Shown here piece after piece: positions 1 to 8,666 of a DNA stretch of 64,000 bases (position 1 is its first letter; every line of letters begins with the position of its first letter). A program made the translations under genes and the position numbers. The notes under the pieces are model-generated. The model was given only the letters and a program-made list of their open reading frames with translations, ran no database searches and was not told the DNA's origin. The DNA is taken from positions 22,346-86,345 of the forward strand of contig JADHWI010000004.1 in assembly GCA_016783565.1 (NCBI GenBank), read 5' to 3'. This stretch comes from Kiritimatiellia bacterium. GTDB taxonomy: Bacteria; Verrucomicrobiota; Kiritimatiellia; UBA8416; JADHWI01.

Positions 1-1445
1 GTTCCGATTACGGTGGGAGCTGCCGTGTTGCTTGTGTCGATGACCAGGAGGCCTGCGTTGCCTGCGGCGGCCAGGAGAAGGTCGCCTTTGAATGCGAGGT
101 CGAAAACGTGACCGTCGACAGCGCACGTTCCTTTTGGGTCGAGGCCGTTGAAGATTTGAATCTGGTGTCCGTCCGAAACCGCCAGAGTGTCTTCCGATGC
201 CGTGATGGTTCTGATGGCGGTTAACGTCGTGTCCAGCGAAGTGGTCAGGGCAGAGGGCGCTGCCGGGGTGGTTACGTTTACGGCGCTCAGGCCGTAGAGA
301 TCGTCGGCGATATATAGAATGTTGCCCATAAGGGCCAAGTCGCGGGCGTTGCCTGCGGTTGGGCAGCCTCCGATGCGGACGGGTTGTTCCGCGTTGGTGA
401 GATTGTAGATGTTCAGGCCGGCTTCACCCGCCGCAACAAACGCGATGTCTCCCTGGGTTACGATCTGTGAGGCGCGTGAGCCTTGTTGTATCGCTGAAAT
501 TTCCGTAAGGACTGGAGTTGAGATATCAACTACGCGTAGTCCGCCGAAACCTGCGGCGACGTATGCTGTGAATTCGGAGATTGTCAGCGCGGTTGCGTGA
601 CCGCTGAGTGTGATGGGTGCAAGTGGTGCGGGTGATGATGGCGTAGCGATGTTGATGGGTTGAACGCCTGTGGCCCCCAGAGCGGCAAAAGCAACGTTCC
701 CTTTTGCGCAGATTTCGTGTGCAGGACCCGCAAGGTTGGTTGTGCCTATGATGGAGGGTGCATTGAGGTCTGAAACGTTGATCAGTGCGAGCTGGCCCTT
801 TTCGTCAACGAGAAGGATCGTGGTTCCGGACAGGTGGATGTCACGTGCGAAAGGGAGGCTTTCCACGGAACTCAGTTTGACTGGAGAAGTGGGGTCTGAT
901 ACGTCGAGAATGAGTAGGCCGAGGTGGTAGTCGAGTACGTAGGCCACGTTGCCTTGCACGATGATGTCGCGGGCGGGACCCTCGGTGGCGAAGGTTCCTT
1001 CCTGCATTGGTGTGGAAGGATTGGTGATGTTAATTAAACGGAGCCCTGCACTACCATCAGCCAGAAAGATACGATCGTCGGCAGCGAAAGCAGCGTAGCT
1101 GTGCGCGGCCGAGGGGATCGTGCCGACAACTGCGGGTCCTCCGGGGGATGCGAGAGTTAGAATGTGAACACCGCGCCGCCCGCAGGCGGCAAATGCCCGC
1201 CCGCCGTCCATGGAAAGAGATTCAATGCTTCCGACGAGTCGCAGACGATCCAGTACGTGTGGGGTGTCAGGTTGGGAAACGTCAAGGATTGAGAGAGTGG
1301 GTCCCTCGCCGATGCAAAGGGTAGTTTCTGAGATGGCAATGGCTTGGCTGTACCCGCCGATGCCACCACCGGTCATACGGAGTTCTGCGTATGCGGGGAG
1401 GCAGATGCTGACGGCCAGAAGGATCTTAAGGTGTTTTTTTAGCAT
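1..1445 (-). CDS. LVIVD-repeat beta-propeller protein (partial, runs off left edge)
   Basis: The reading frame is open from the ATG at 1445 to the window edge (481 codons, C-terminus missing). It begins with a signal peptide (MLKKHLKILLAVSICLPAYA). The rest is a run of roughly 45-residue repeats of the LVIVD type, recognisable by recurring phrases such as LSILDVSQPDTPHV, LRLINITNPSTPM, LILDVSDPTSPV and LVIDTSNTAAPTV. Such repeats form beta-propellers in exported proteins. The start has a GGAG box 8 nt upstream and lies inside the end of the hydrogenase maturation protease gene, overlapping it by 7 nt, so the two are probably translationally coupled. An extracytoplasmic partner or accessory role for the hydrogenase is inference from this position; the family itself gives no enzymatic function. 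Confidence 0.85.
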   Translation of the reverse strand, partial: MLKKHLKILLAVSICLPAYAELRMTGGGIGGYSQAIAISETTLCIGEGPTLSILDVSQPDTPHVLDRLRLVGSIESLSMDGGRAFAACGRRGVHILTLASPGGPAVVGTIPSAAHSYAAFAADDRIFLADGSAGLRLINITNPSTPMQEGTFATEGPARDIIVQGNVAYVLDYHLGLLILDVSDPTSPVKLSSVESLPFARDIHLSGTTILLVDEKGQLALINVSDLNAPSIIGTTNLAGPAHEICAKGNVAFAALGATGVQPINIATPSSPAPLAPITLSGHATALTISEFTAYVAAGFGGLRVVDISTPVLTEISAIQQGSRASQIVTQGDIAFVAAGEAGLNIYNLTNAEQPVRIGGCPTAGNARDLALMGNILYIADDLYGLSAVNVTTPAAPSALTTSLDTTLTAIRTITASEDTLAVSDGHQIQIFNGLDPKGTCAVDGHVFDLAFKGDLLLAAAGNAGLLVIDTSNTAAPTVIG

Positions 1446-1948
1446 GGTGCAGGCTCCATCGTTATCGTGGGCTTGGTCTGTAGAGGGCTTGTCCAGCAAT
1501 GGACTGTTCTCATTACGGTTTCGATTACCTTTGGTAGGGCCGCTTTGACAGGGCCCGAGAGTTTCATCCCGTACTCAAGAGATTTCGGCTCTACTCCGAG
1601 AACAGTCATGGGCGGGCATTGATGGGGGGCGGGCATTAATCGCGAAAGTGAGCGCATTCCGAGCGTATGAATGGAGGTTGCTGGGCCGTCTTCGCGTACA
1701 TCATCCGCATCGAGGAGATATATGTCTCCCGGGTTACCCCCGGCCTTGACGGCATCAATCAGTAGAACACGATCCGCGTGTTCGAGGTAGTGCATGGCAT
1801 GGAAGACCGCCGTACCGATGTCGGCTGTTGTGACACCGATCATCGGTTGTTTGGCCAGTTCGTGCACGGCATGAATGCCCACACCATCATCGCTCAGCAA
1901 TAAGTTGCCGAGTCCTGCGATCAAAATGGATTGTTTATGTGCGTGCAT
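1439..1948 (-). CDS. [NiFe] hydrogenase maturation endopeptidase (HyaD/HybD/HycI family)
   Basis: This 169-residue protein has the family's N-terminal pattern ILIAGLGNLLLSDDGVGIHA (residues about 9-28), where the Asp pair region binds nickel, and the conserved LLIDAVKAGG segment near residue 80. Members cleave the C-terminal peptide of the hydrogenase large subunit after nickel insertion. The gene overlaps the end of the large-subunit gene by 14 nt and the start of the LVIVD gene by 7 nt, so it is an integral part of the operon. Its substrate is presumably the adjacent large subunit, which still carries a 30-residue C-terminal extension. Length is normal for the family. Confidence 0.9.
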   Translation of the reverse strand: MHAHKQSILIAGLGNLLLSDDGVGIHAVHELAKQPMIGVTTADIGTAVFHAMHYLEHADRVLLIDAVKAGGNPGDIYLLDADDVREDGPATSIHTLGMRSLSRLMPAPHQCPPMTVLGVEPKSLEYGMKLSGPVKAALPKVIETVMRTVHCWTSPLQTKPTITMEPAPC

Positions 1949-3413
1949 TGTTGGATCTCAGGGTGATGGGTGGGGTGAAAGATGTTGAAGGGATGCGAAC
2001 TACGGTTTTATCTTTGGGGCGCATGACGTGTGTGGCGCAATCCAGGCATGGGTCGAAGGAGTGAATGACGCGCAGCACTTCGATGGGTTCGTCGATGTTT
2101 TCAACAGGGATGCCGATCAATGCCTCTTCAAGGGCGCCGCGCACACCATTGCCGTCACGGGGTGAGACGTTCCAGCAGGTTGGTGTAATGATCTGGTAGT
2201 GTGAAACTTTTTGGTTTGCGATGTCGACCCAGTGGCCCAGTGCGCCTCGTGGTGCTTCTGTGAGCCCAATGCCGGTGCCTGTCTGTGGCACGGAACAGTG
2301 GGTATAGGCGCTGGCGCCGACGGGCAGCGCGTTCAGCCAAACCTGCATGGCATCAGCGATTTTCAACGCCTCATGGGCGCGGGCGATGTGTCGGTCCATT
2401 ACGGAGACTCCGCCGGTATAGTCGCCCGTGATCGACATGCGGGCCAGGGGGCCGAGTTCGTATGGAAGGTTGTCATAGCGCGGTGCCTTGAGCCATGAAT
2501 ACGCTCCGGGTTTGGGGTGTTGTGGTACGGTGTCTCCGCCTGACGGATTCAGATTGTGCGTGTCTTGATCATACCAGGAATGGGTGACATGTTCCGAGAT
2601 ACCTGCGGTGTTGAGCGGTAGGACATCGCGCGAACCCTTCAGCAAGCGTCCGCGGTGAAAAAGGAGTTCGGAGCCGGAGTTGTTTTCGCGGTAGACGCCG
2701 TAAGAGAGCAGGTTTGCGTGTCCGCGACCGAGAGAATAATATTCGGAATGCAGTGATGCCAGTCTCTCTGCATCGGGAATGTAGACATTGGCGATGAAAT
2801 TACGCAGGTCGCTCAGTATGGTTGCAAAGGCATTTTTTTGGGAACTCTTGGCAATCGCTGTGAAACCTCCGCTGATATAGGCGGGGGAGTGCGGCAGGCG
2901 ACCACCGAATATGGCTCCCATTTCGTGGGCTTTGCGGCGTTTCTCAATGGCGGTAAGATAGTGGTTGAGAAAAGAGGCGGACTCTCTTTTTCCAATGCGG
3001 TTGCCGACGTTCCAGCCTGGGGTCCAAGGGGCCATACCGGGACCGGAGACATAGTCGAGCAGCGACAGCAGGTAGAAATGAAGAATGTGCGACTCGATGA
3101 AACAGGCCCCATGAACCAGATTACGCATCAGGCGCCCTGCGGTTGGGGCGGTGATTCCGCAAGCTGCATCCAACCCCAGGACTGCAGCTTGGGCGTGCGA
3201 AGTGGGGCATACTCCACAGATGCGTGAAGTGATAATTGCGGCATCGCGTGGGTCTCGGCCTTCCAGTATCTTTTCGAAGCCTCGAAAAAGCGTGCCGACT
3301 GCTTTTGCATCGACGACTTGCTGGGCTCCATTGACCGTGTCTACGGTTACTTCGATTTTCAGGTGTCCCTCAATGCGTGTGACCGGGTCGATAGCAGCGA
3401 TGATCGTTGGCAT
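1935..3413 (-). CDS. [NiFe] hydrogenase large subunit
   Basis: The 492-residue protein carries both nickel-binding motifs: RICGVCPTSH (Cys66, Cys69) near the N-terminus and DPCLDCATH (Cys456, Cys459, His462) near the C-terminus. The 30 residues after His462 are the peptide expected to be removed by the protease encoded next. It binds the NiFe(CN)2CO site and catalyses H2 oxidation or production with the small subunit. It has no export signal of its own and would travel with the Tat signal of the small subunit. The start at 3413 has an AAAGGT box at suitable spacing. No cytochrome b subunit or hyp accessory gene is visible in the window. Motif form and Tat export suggest group 1; the subgroup cannot be set by eye. 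Confidence 0.95.
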   Translation of the reverse strand: MPTIIAAIDPVTRIEGHLKIEVTVDTVNGAQQVVDAKAVGTLFRGFEKILEGRDPRDAAIITSRICGVCPTSHAQAAVLGLDAACGITAPTAGRLMRNLVHGACFIESHILHFYLLSLLDYVSGPGMAPWTPGWNVGNRIGKRESASFLNHYLTAIEKRRKAHEMGAIFGGRLPHSPAYISGGFTAIAKSSQKNAFATILSDLRNFIANVYIPDAERLASLHSEYYSLGRGHANLLSYGVYRENNSGSELLFHRGRLLKGSRDVLPLNTAGISEHVTHSWYDQDTHNLNPSGGDTVPQHPKPGAYSWLKAPRYDNLPYELGPLARMSITGDYTGGVSVMDRHIARAHEALKIADAMQVWLNALPVGASAYTHCSVPQTGTGIGLTEAPRGALGHWVDIANQKVSHYQIITPTCWNVSPRDGNGVRGALEEALIGIPVENIDEPIEVLRVIHSFDPCLDCATHVMRPKDKTVVRIPSTSFTPPITLRSNNART

Positions 3414-3436
3414 GATATTACCTTTTCTGTGTGGGA

Positions 3437-4348
3437 TTAGTCATCGTCATACTCTGTGAAGAAAGACTCGGGGCCGGGGAATGTTGGTTCGACGCAGCCG
3501 TGACAGGGTGCGTTTACGCCGATGCACCAGTTTCCCTGACCTGCGATTCCGTTCCAGTTGTTGTGGCAATTTGCTTTCGTTTCAGGACCGCGGCAGCCCA
3601 AATGTTTCAGGCAGCGATTGTCGGTGCCGAAGTCATCAATTTCGTCCCGCTCTTTTCGGGGGCAGCTCTTGTGGATGTAGTTGTGCGCTTCGTAGAGTGC
3701 GGTGGGTCGCCCAGAGCTGTCGAGAGGAATAGAATTGCCGAGCAGCACCTGTACGATCGGCCAGATGATCCAGTCGGGATTGGCCGGGCATCCGGAAATG
3801 TTGACGGTGGTTCGCCCGGTAAGTGATTTGACACCAACCACTTGCGTTGGATTGCTGCCGGCGGCGGGGATTCCGCCCCATGAGGCGCAGGTTCCTGCGC
3901 AGATGATGTGGCTGGCGCGTTCTGCATAGCGTAGAACAGCATCCTTGAAAGTCACTTCCTGTCCCTTGTAACTGTAGGAGATGCAGGCATGTCCGTTGAA
4001 TGCCATGGGGATGCCGCCTTCAACCACCAGCACATAGTTTCCTTTAGCGTAAGCCTGTTCCATGACCGCAACGGCTGACTCACCGGCGAAGGTCATCAGG
4101 TTGGTGTGGAATGTCAGGTCGATATTGTTAATGAGTACATCCGCCGCTGTGGCGGGTGCAGTCTCGGCAATCCGATTGAGTAGTGATATAGAACATCCGT
4201 CGCAGGAACTCCCTTTAAGCCAGATCACTTCCGGTGCGCCGGTAGAGGCAAGAGCAGCTTGAAGCAGGCCCAGTTCGCTTGAACTCAGACCGATGGTGAC
4301 GGCTCCCGCTCCGCAGTACTTGAAAAAAGCCCTTCGTGAAAGCTGCAT
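3437..4348 (-). CDS. [NiFe] hydrogenase small subunit, Tat-exported
   Basis: The 303-residue protein opens with a twin-arginine signal (SRRAFFK). Iron-sulfur ligands are visible: proximal cluster Cys49, Cys52, Cys154 and Cys187; distal cluster His226, Cys229, Cys246 and Cys252; medial cluster Cys261, Cys282 and Cys285. An extra Cys275 lies 7 residues before Cys282, where most group 1 enzymes have a proline. That suggests a medial [4Fe-4S] rather than [3Fe-4S] cluster. The proximal site has the ordinary CxxC form, not the six-cysteine form of oxygen-tolerant enzymes. There is no C-terminal transmembrane anchor, so the enzyme is probably soluble in the periplasm unless another protein holds it. 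It is the first gene of the hydrogenase operon. Confidence 0.94.
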   Translation of the reverse strand: MQLSRRAFFKYCGAGAVTIGLSSSELGLLQAALASTGAPEVIWLKGSSCDGCSISLLNRIAETAPATAADVLINNIDLTFHTNLMTFAGESAVAVMEQAYAKGNYVLVVEGGIPMAFNGHACISYSYKGQEVTFKDAVLRYAERASHIICAGTCASWGGIPAAGSNPTQVVGVKSLTGRTTVNISGCPANPDWIIWPIVQVLLGNSIPLDSSGRPTALYEAHNYIHKSCPRKERDEIDDFGTDNRCLKHLGCRGPETKANCHNNWNGIAGQGNWCIGVNAPCHGCVEPTFPGPESFFTEYDDD

Positions 4349-4396
4349 CGGTTGTATCCTTTCAGGGTCGTCTGTTGTCTCAATTTACAGGTAGCG

Positions 4397-4411
4397 TACC
4401 ACAACGTGGTA
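4397..4411. promoter_or_regulatory. Candidate operator palindrome upstream of hydrogenase operon
   Basis: TACCAC-AAC-GTGGTA is a perfect inverted repeat with 6-bp arms and a 3-bp centre, placed 49-63 nt before the small-subunit start. It abuts the candidate -24/-12 promoter. The nearby XRE regulator is an obvious but untested candidate for binding it. Confidence 0.4.
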
Positions 4412-4427
4412 GCAGTAAGCATTCCAA
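4411..4427 (-). promoter_or_regulatory. Possible sigma-54 (-24/-12) promoter of hydrogenase operon
   Basis: Read on the minus strand, TTGGAATGCTTACTGCT keeps the invariant GG-N10-GC spacing of sigma-54 promoters. It departs from consensus in the CAC part of the -24 box and in the first base of the -12 box. The glnN promoter in this window shares the same CTGC form of the -12 box. Hydrogenase operons are often sigma-54 dependent, but this match is weaker than that of glnN. Confidence 0.33.
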
Positions 4428-4521
4428 TTATGATACTTTTTTAGAAATGGCCTTTAATTGAGGCAATTCATCTCGAGGGTTGAAAATTGGATGAGTTGTG
4501 CTCTCAGAAATGAGAAACGTT

Positions 4522-4938
4522 TCAGACTGTCGGAGTGGTTTCGTTTGGGGCGTGTAGGAGTCGGGCAATGACAGGGCATGAGGTAAAGTCGGCAACGGGA
4601 TTGTTCTCGTTGCTGTTCATCATCTGGCAGTGGTTGGCTGCCAGCATCCAGCAGCAGCAGCCAGCTCCGGCTTGGCGGGAGGGGCAGGTCTGTTGATGTT
4701 CGTTATCGCACTGTTTCACGCGCCAACAGGGTTGCGTTTCCTGGGTGTGATTGTGGAACTCGTTGAGCATGACAAACAGTTGGCTGAAAAATCGATTGGG
4801 CACTGCACGCCAGCCTTGTTCATAGCTCTGAATAGCTTTCGGGGAGACTCCGATGCTTTTCGCCAGGCGTGTTTGAGAAAGCGCCATCAACTTACGGGCT
4901 TTGGTAACAACTTCTGCTCTAATCACGAGGCGCTCCAT
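4522..4938 (-). CDS. XRE-family regulator with Cys-rich C-terminal domain
   Basis: Residues about 10-60 form a Cro/CI-type helix-turn-helix (LSQTRLAKSIGVSPKAIQSYEQG). The C-terminal half is Cys-rich: CWRVKQC, a following QQTCPSR, then GCCCW and later single cysteines. The CWxxKxC...CP...CW arrangement resembles the small cysteine domain attached to various bacterial regulators and may bind a metal or an iron-sulfur cluster. The gene lies 173 nt upstream of the hydrogenase small subunit on the same strand. A redox- or metal-sensing role in hydrogenase control is therefore reasonable but inferred. Confidence 0.8.
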   Translation of the reverse strand: MERLVIRAEVVTKARKLMALSQTRLAKSIGVSPKAIQSYEQGWRAVPNRFFSQLFVMLNEFHNHTQETQPCWRVKQCDNEHQQTCPSRQAGAGCCCWMLAANHCQMMNSNENNPVADFTSCPVIARLLHAPNETTPTV

Positions 4939-4972
4939 TCTTCATAAGCCCAGAAAGTCTGCATGTGGTCAC

Positions 4973-6061
4973 CTATTCTTTCGGAGTAGTGGGAGATGAA
5001 GAGAGTTCCGTGTAGAGCTTGATGGTCTTTTCCAGGGTGTGCCGGACGTGAAAGGGGCCGTTGATGCGTTCTCGAGCAGCGATGCCAAGACGTTCAACTT
5101 CGTTGGGGTGCGACGCCAGGCGTTGGAATGCTGCGGCCAAAGCCTGTGAATCTCTGGGGGGTACAATGAGTCCGCTGATCTCCTGCTCAATGAGTTCCGG
5201 CATGCCGCCTACGTTGGATACTACAGCGGGTATGCCCTGCGACATACCCTCCAGTAGAACTCTCGGTAAACCTTCGCGATCCACTGACGGCATGGTCAAA
5301 ATCTGACACGCACCTGCCAGTGCGGGTGCGTCTGTGCGGAATCCAGCGAAATGAACCCTTGGCGCCACATCGGGGTGTCCAGCCAGTCGGGCAACGCGAG
5401 GGTCCCGCACTTCGCCGACAAGCAGGAGATGAATCGGGCTGTCTGCCGGTAAATGTCGGATGGCCTCAAGCAGCACATCGACACCCTTTACGGGGCGCAT
5501 ATTTCCCACAAACCCTATCACAAAGGCGTGTTCGGGGATTCCAAACTCCGCGAGGGACGCAGAGGTATGGTGTTGATACCAATCCGGGTCATGTCCTTTG
5601 TGAATGGTTGTGAGTCGGTGGTTTGCGACTCTGCAGTTTTTCAGGTATTGCTCAACAGCACCGGACACACAGACGATTTTATCCACTCGGCGGTTGAAAT
5701 AGGTCATCCATGCCGCTGGATCAAAGCGACTCAGGTGCCCCATGGTCCCCCTGTACCCCACATGTTTTATGGGGCGTCCGCGTGTAGCTAGCAAGACATT
5801 TGATAAGGCTCGATTTGTATAGGAGTGAATGATGTCGTAATCATGTTCGGCGATCATTTCACGCAGTAATCGAATGGCCGTCCGGTCTATGCGTGACTGG
5901 AAATCATGGACATGATGTGTTACGCTCAATTCCTTACAGAGTGCATGCCCCATCGAGTTTTCAGAACACACGACATGCACGTCTATACCGGCGGCATGAA
6001 GTCCGCTCAGAACGTAATTTTCAGTGCGATCGTTGGACAGACCGCTTTGAAGTACCTTCAT
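4973..6061 (-). CDS. Glycosyltransferase, GT4 family
   Basis: This 362-residue GT-B fold enzyme starts MKVLQSGLSN and has the nucleotide-sugar half typical of GT4: IGFVGNMRPVKGVDVLLEAI, then DREGLPRVLLEGMSQGIPAVVSNVGGMPELI with the EX7E retaining motif at about residue 265. It probably adds a sugar to a lipopolysaccharide core or other cell-surface glycan at the cytoplasmic face of the inner membrane. I chose the ATG at 6061 because GAGGTG lies 6 nt upstream. An in-frame ATG at 6169 would add 36 residues that do not resemble the family and has no clear ribosome site. The divergent neighbour is a WaaP-like kinase, which supports an envelope role. Donor and acceptor are unknown. Confidence 0.85.
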   Translation of the reverse strand: MKVLQSGLSNDRTENYVLSGLHAAGIDVHVVCSENSMGHALCKELSVTHHVHDFQSRIDRTAIRLLREMIAEHDYDIIHSYTNRALSNVLLATRGRPIKHVGYRGTMGHLSRFDPAAWMTYFNRRVDKIVCVSGAVEQYLKNCRVANHRLTTIHKGHDPDWYQHHTSASLAEFGIPEHAFVIGFVGNMRPVKGVDVLLEAIRHLPADSPIHLLLVGEVRDPRVARLAGHPDVAPRVHFAGFRTDAPALAGACQILTMPSVDREGLPRVLLEGMSQGIPAVVSNVGGMPELIEQEISGLIVPPRDSQALAAAFQRLASHPNEVERLGIAARERINGPFHVRHTLEKTIKLYTELSSSPTTPKE

Positions 6062-6238
6062 GTCAGACACCTCGCAGTAAACCGTTTGGTGTTCCAAGCA
6101 TAGCGGTGTGAGTAAACATGCGCACCTTTTTACCTGCGTAGGTGCAAACGTCAAGACCTTAACGCGCATTATTCACGAAGAATCGTCCTTAATCCGCGAT
6201 GTTGCCAATGCGCGTGCCCTATGATAGAAGGTCTCGCA

Positions 6239-7102
6239 ATGAAAAACGTTGGCAAAGATGATGTGGACAGCGGATATTACGGTAAAGGACGATATGAGAT
6301 CCTGAAATCAGATCCGGATGCGGTCTGGGTTGGTGAGTGGATTCGATCGCAAAAATTTCTTGCGTCAGAGCTTGGTGCTCCTGTTTCGTCAGGGAATCTT
6401 GGGACGCATCTTCGTCGTATTGAGCTGCCTTCGGGAGGGCAGGCTGTGTTCAAGGGATTTGGTGTGCGTCCTCACCCACGTACTTCCCGTGAATTGAATC
6501 GGCGGCTGAGCCTTTTGTTTCGGAATTATGCGCGTACATCATTTCGGGGTGCGCTCTTGCTGCAGCGTCTGGGTGTGGACACGCCTTCACCGTTGGCTTG
6601 GTGGACCTATCATAAAGGGATTGGACGTGTTAGGCAGTATTATCTTTGTCGATGGGAACCGCACGAGAACACATTGACAGACTGTCGGGAGCGGTGGAAG
6701 CGTGACCCTGATCCGGAGAATAGAAAGGCGTACGAAGGCATGATTCGCGTTTTGGCGACGATGTGTCGTCGATTGCATGATCATGGGATCACGCATGGTG
6801 ATCCAGCGCCACATAACATTCTTGTGCTTGATGAATCTGCCATTCCTCCTTCGCTAGCCATGGTGGATACGGATCATGTCAGCCGAAAATATTATCCTGC
6901 ACCATTCAAACAATTTTTTCTTTTTCGCGATTTCAGGCGATTGAACCTGGACCGAAAGGTGTGTCCGGAGGATGGGGTGCATTTTATGCATATTTTTTTG
7001 AAAGCTTATCTTGGAGATGCCTATCATCCCGGTTGGTACAGGGTTTACCGTTTCTGGCGACAGGGAGCTCTGGGCTATTTGCGAGAGATGCTACAGAGCT
7101 GA
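6239..7102 (+). CDS. WaaP/Kdo-kinase-like lipopolysaccharide core kinase
   Basis: The 287-residue protein has the kinase-fold signature of the Kdo/WaaP family: AVFKGFGVRPH (ATP-binding Lys) in the N-lobe, then LHDHGITHGDPAPHNILV, the HxDxxxxN-like catalytic loop with its Asp, at about residues 180-197, and MVDTDHV as the metal-binding Asp segment. Such enzymes phosphorylate heptose or Kdo residues of the LPS inner core in the cytoplasm. The start at 6239 is preceded by AGAAGG with 7-nt spacing; the in-frame ATG at 6221 has no such box. It is transcribed divergently from the GT4 gene. The exact sugar acceptor is not determinable here. Confidence 0.75.
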   Translation: MKNVGKDDVDSGYYGKGRYEILKSDPDAVWVGEWIRSQKFLASELGAPVSSGNLGTHLRRIELPSGGQAVFKGFGVRPHPRTSRELNRRLSLLFRNYARTSFRGALLLQRLGVDTPSPLAWWTYHKGIGRVRQYYLCRWEPHENTLTDCRERWKRDPDPENRKAYEGMIRVLATMCRRLHDHGITHGDPAPHNILVLDESAIPPSLAMVDTDHVSRKYYPAPFKQFFLFRDFRRLNLDRKVCPEDGVHFMHIFLKAYLGDAYHPGWYRVYRFWRQGALGYLREMLQS

Positions 7103-7308
7103 TAGCAAAATGACGGGTCCGACAGGTTTATTGCCGGATATTGTCTTTAGGTACTGTCAGGGTGAAGGGAGGGCTGTCATGGTCTCCGTGCGTACCTCAG
7201 CCTTGATATGCGGCCTTCAGGTCGGTATGGTTTCTCACAAAATCATTTCTTTTTCCGGGTTTTTTGCATGGGTGGATTTGATGCGAGAGAAACCGTAAGG
7301 GGTAATTT

Positions 7309-8655
7309 ATGCGAATTTTGATTGTGGGGGCAGGTAAAACCGGTCACAACCTGGCGCTGAAGCTGTGCGAGATGGACCATGATGTGGTTGTGGTGGATCA
7401 TAACTCCGAGCAGCTTGCCGCCCTGGATGCCCAACTGGATGTAATGACTGTCGTGGGTTCCGGTTCTTCTCCGGATGTGCTTGAGAAGGCTGAAGTGGCG
7501 AAGGCTGATCTCGTGGTTGCTGTGACGAGCCTGGACGAGGCCAATATTCTCGCCTGCGAGTTTGCGCACGCTGCCGGAGTGCCCCATAAAGTCGCACGCG
7601 TAACAAATTCCGCCTTTGCACGATCCTCGGTGCTGGACTTCAAGAGTTTGGGCGTGGATCTCATGATCAGCCAGAATGAAGAAGTGAGTCGGGAGATTTT
7701 TGATATTCTGTGTAATCCGGGATTGACGGAATCCGTGGAACTTCTGGATGGGCGATTAGTGATCGTTGGCGTCAGGGTGCGCGCTGATGGTCCGCTCTTG
7801 AGGGGAGCACTTGCCGAGTTTCAGTCTGACCCCATGGTAGCCAGTGTTCGGTTTGTGGCGGTGGTACGGGGAGAACGGTTGAGTTTGCCGCGTGGGAATA
7901 CTCATTTTGAGGTGGGGGATGATATTTACGTGGCAACACGACCTGAAGCGTTGCCATCTTTTCTCGATTGGATGTATCCCGGTCGCCATGCTTTTGAGAA
8001 GACTGTGGTGGCGGGTGGTGGCGGGCTCGGGCTTGATATTGCACAGCGGTTGGAAGGGGTGCGCATGCCTGTTGTCCTGCTTGAGCGGGATGCCGATCGT
8101 GCGGGAGAATGCTCTGATGTATTGCACAAGACCCTGGTGATGCATGGTGATGCGTCTGACCGCGAAATGTTGGTCAATGCGGGTGTCGGACCGGAGACTG
8201 CTTTTGTGGCAATTACGGGGGATGAAGAGTTAAATATTATCAGTTGCATTCTGGCGCATAAGTTGGGTGCTGCGTTTAGTTTGGCGCAGGTGGCCAATCC
8301 GGATTATGCCCCGGTTGTTCGAAGCCTGGGACTGTTGGACCGTGTGGTCAACCCGCATCAGTCCATGGTGAATGCGATTTTGCATTTTGTGCATGGGCGA
8401 CACGTGAAAGCAGCCGCACAATTGCATCGGGCACCAGGAGAATTGCTGCATGTGGCCATACGCGAAGGACATCGCTGGGTTGGGAAGCCGGTGCACCGTC
8501 TTAAAATGCCCGGCGAATGCGTATTGGCCACCGTGCTTCGCGACGAACAGATTCATGTCCCCACCGGTGATCTTGTGATTCAGGCAGGTGATCAGTTGGT
8601 GATCTTTTCCCTGCCGAAAGATGTAGAGCGCGTTCAGGGCGCTTTTAAGAGTTGA
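7309..8655 (+). CDS. trkA: Trk potassium uptake regulatory subunit TrkA
   Basis: The 448-residue protein has two tandem RCK units, each with an N-terminal Rossmann fold and a TrkA_C domain. The first begins MRILIVGAGKTGHNLALKL (GxGxxG, NAD(H) binding) and carries the acidic DHNSEQL end of beta-2; the second begins at about residue 230 with VVAGGGGLGLDIAQRL. TrkA is the cytoplasmic gating subunit that binds NAD(H)/ATP and controls TrkH. It is 11 nt upstream of trkH, so the two are co-transcribed. The 206-nt spacer before it shows no recognised riboswitch; I looked for a c-di-AMP element and did not find one. Confidence 0.95.
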   Translation: MRILIVGAGKTGHNLALKLCEMDHDVVVVDHNSEQLAALDAQLDVMTVVGSGSSPDVLEKAEVAKADLVVAVTSLDEANILACEFAHAAGVPHKVARVTNSAFARSSVLDFKSLGVDLMISQNEEVSREIFDILCNPGLTESVELLDGRLVIVGVRVRADGPLLRGALAEFQSDPMVASVRFVAVVRGERLSLPRGNTHFEVGDDIYVATRPEALPSFLDWMYPGRHAFEKTVVAGGGGLGLDIAQRLEGVRMPVVLLERDADRAGECSDVLHKTLVMHGDASDREMLVNAGVGPETAFVAITGDEELNIISCILAHKLGAAFSLAQVANPDYAPVVRSLGLLDRVVNPHQSMVNAILHFVHGRHVKAAAQLHRAPGELLHVAIREGHRWVGKPVHRLKMPGECVLATVLRDEQIHVPTGDLVIQAGDQLVIFSLPKDVERVQGAFKS

Positions 8656-8666
8656 GGGTCTGAAGG

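Noticed and set aside
7103-7308. c-di-AMP (ydaO-type) riboswitch before trkA
   Set aside because: Only a weak TCCG/CGGA pairing is present; conserved riboswitch blocks were not found.
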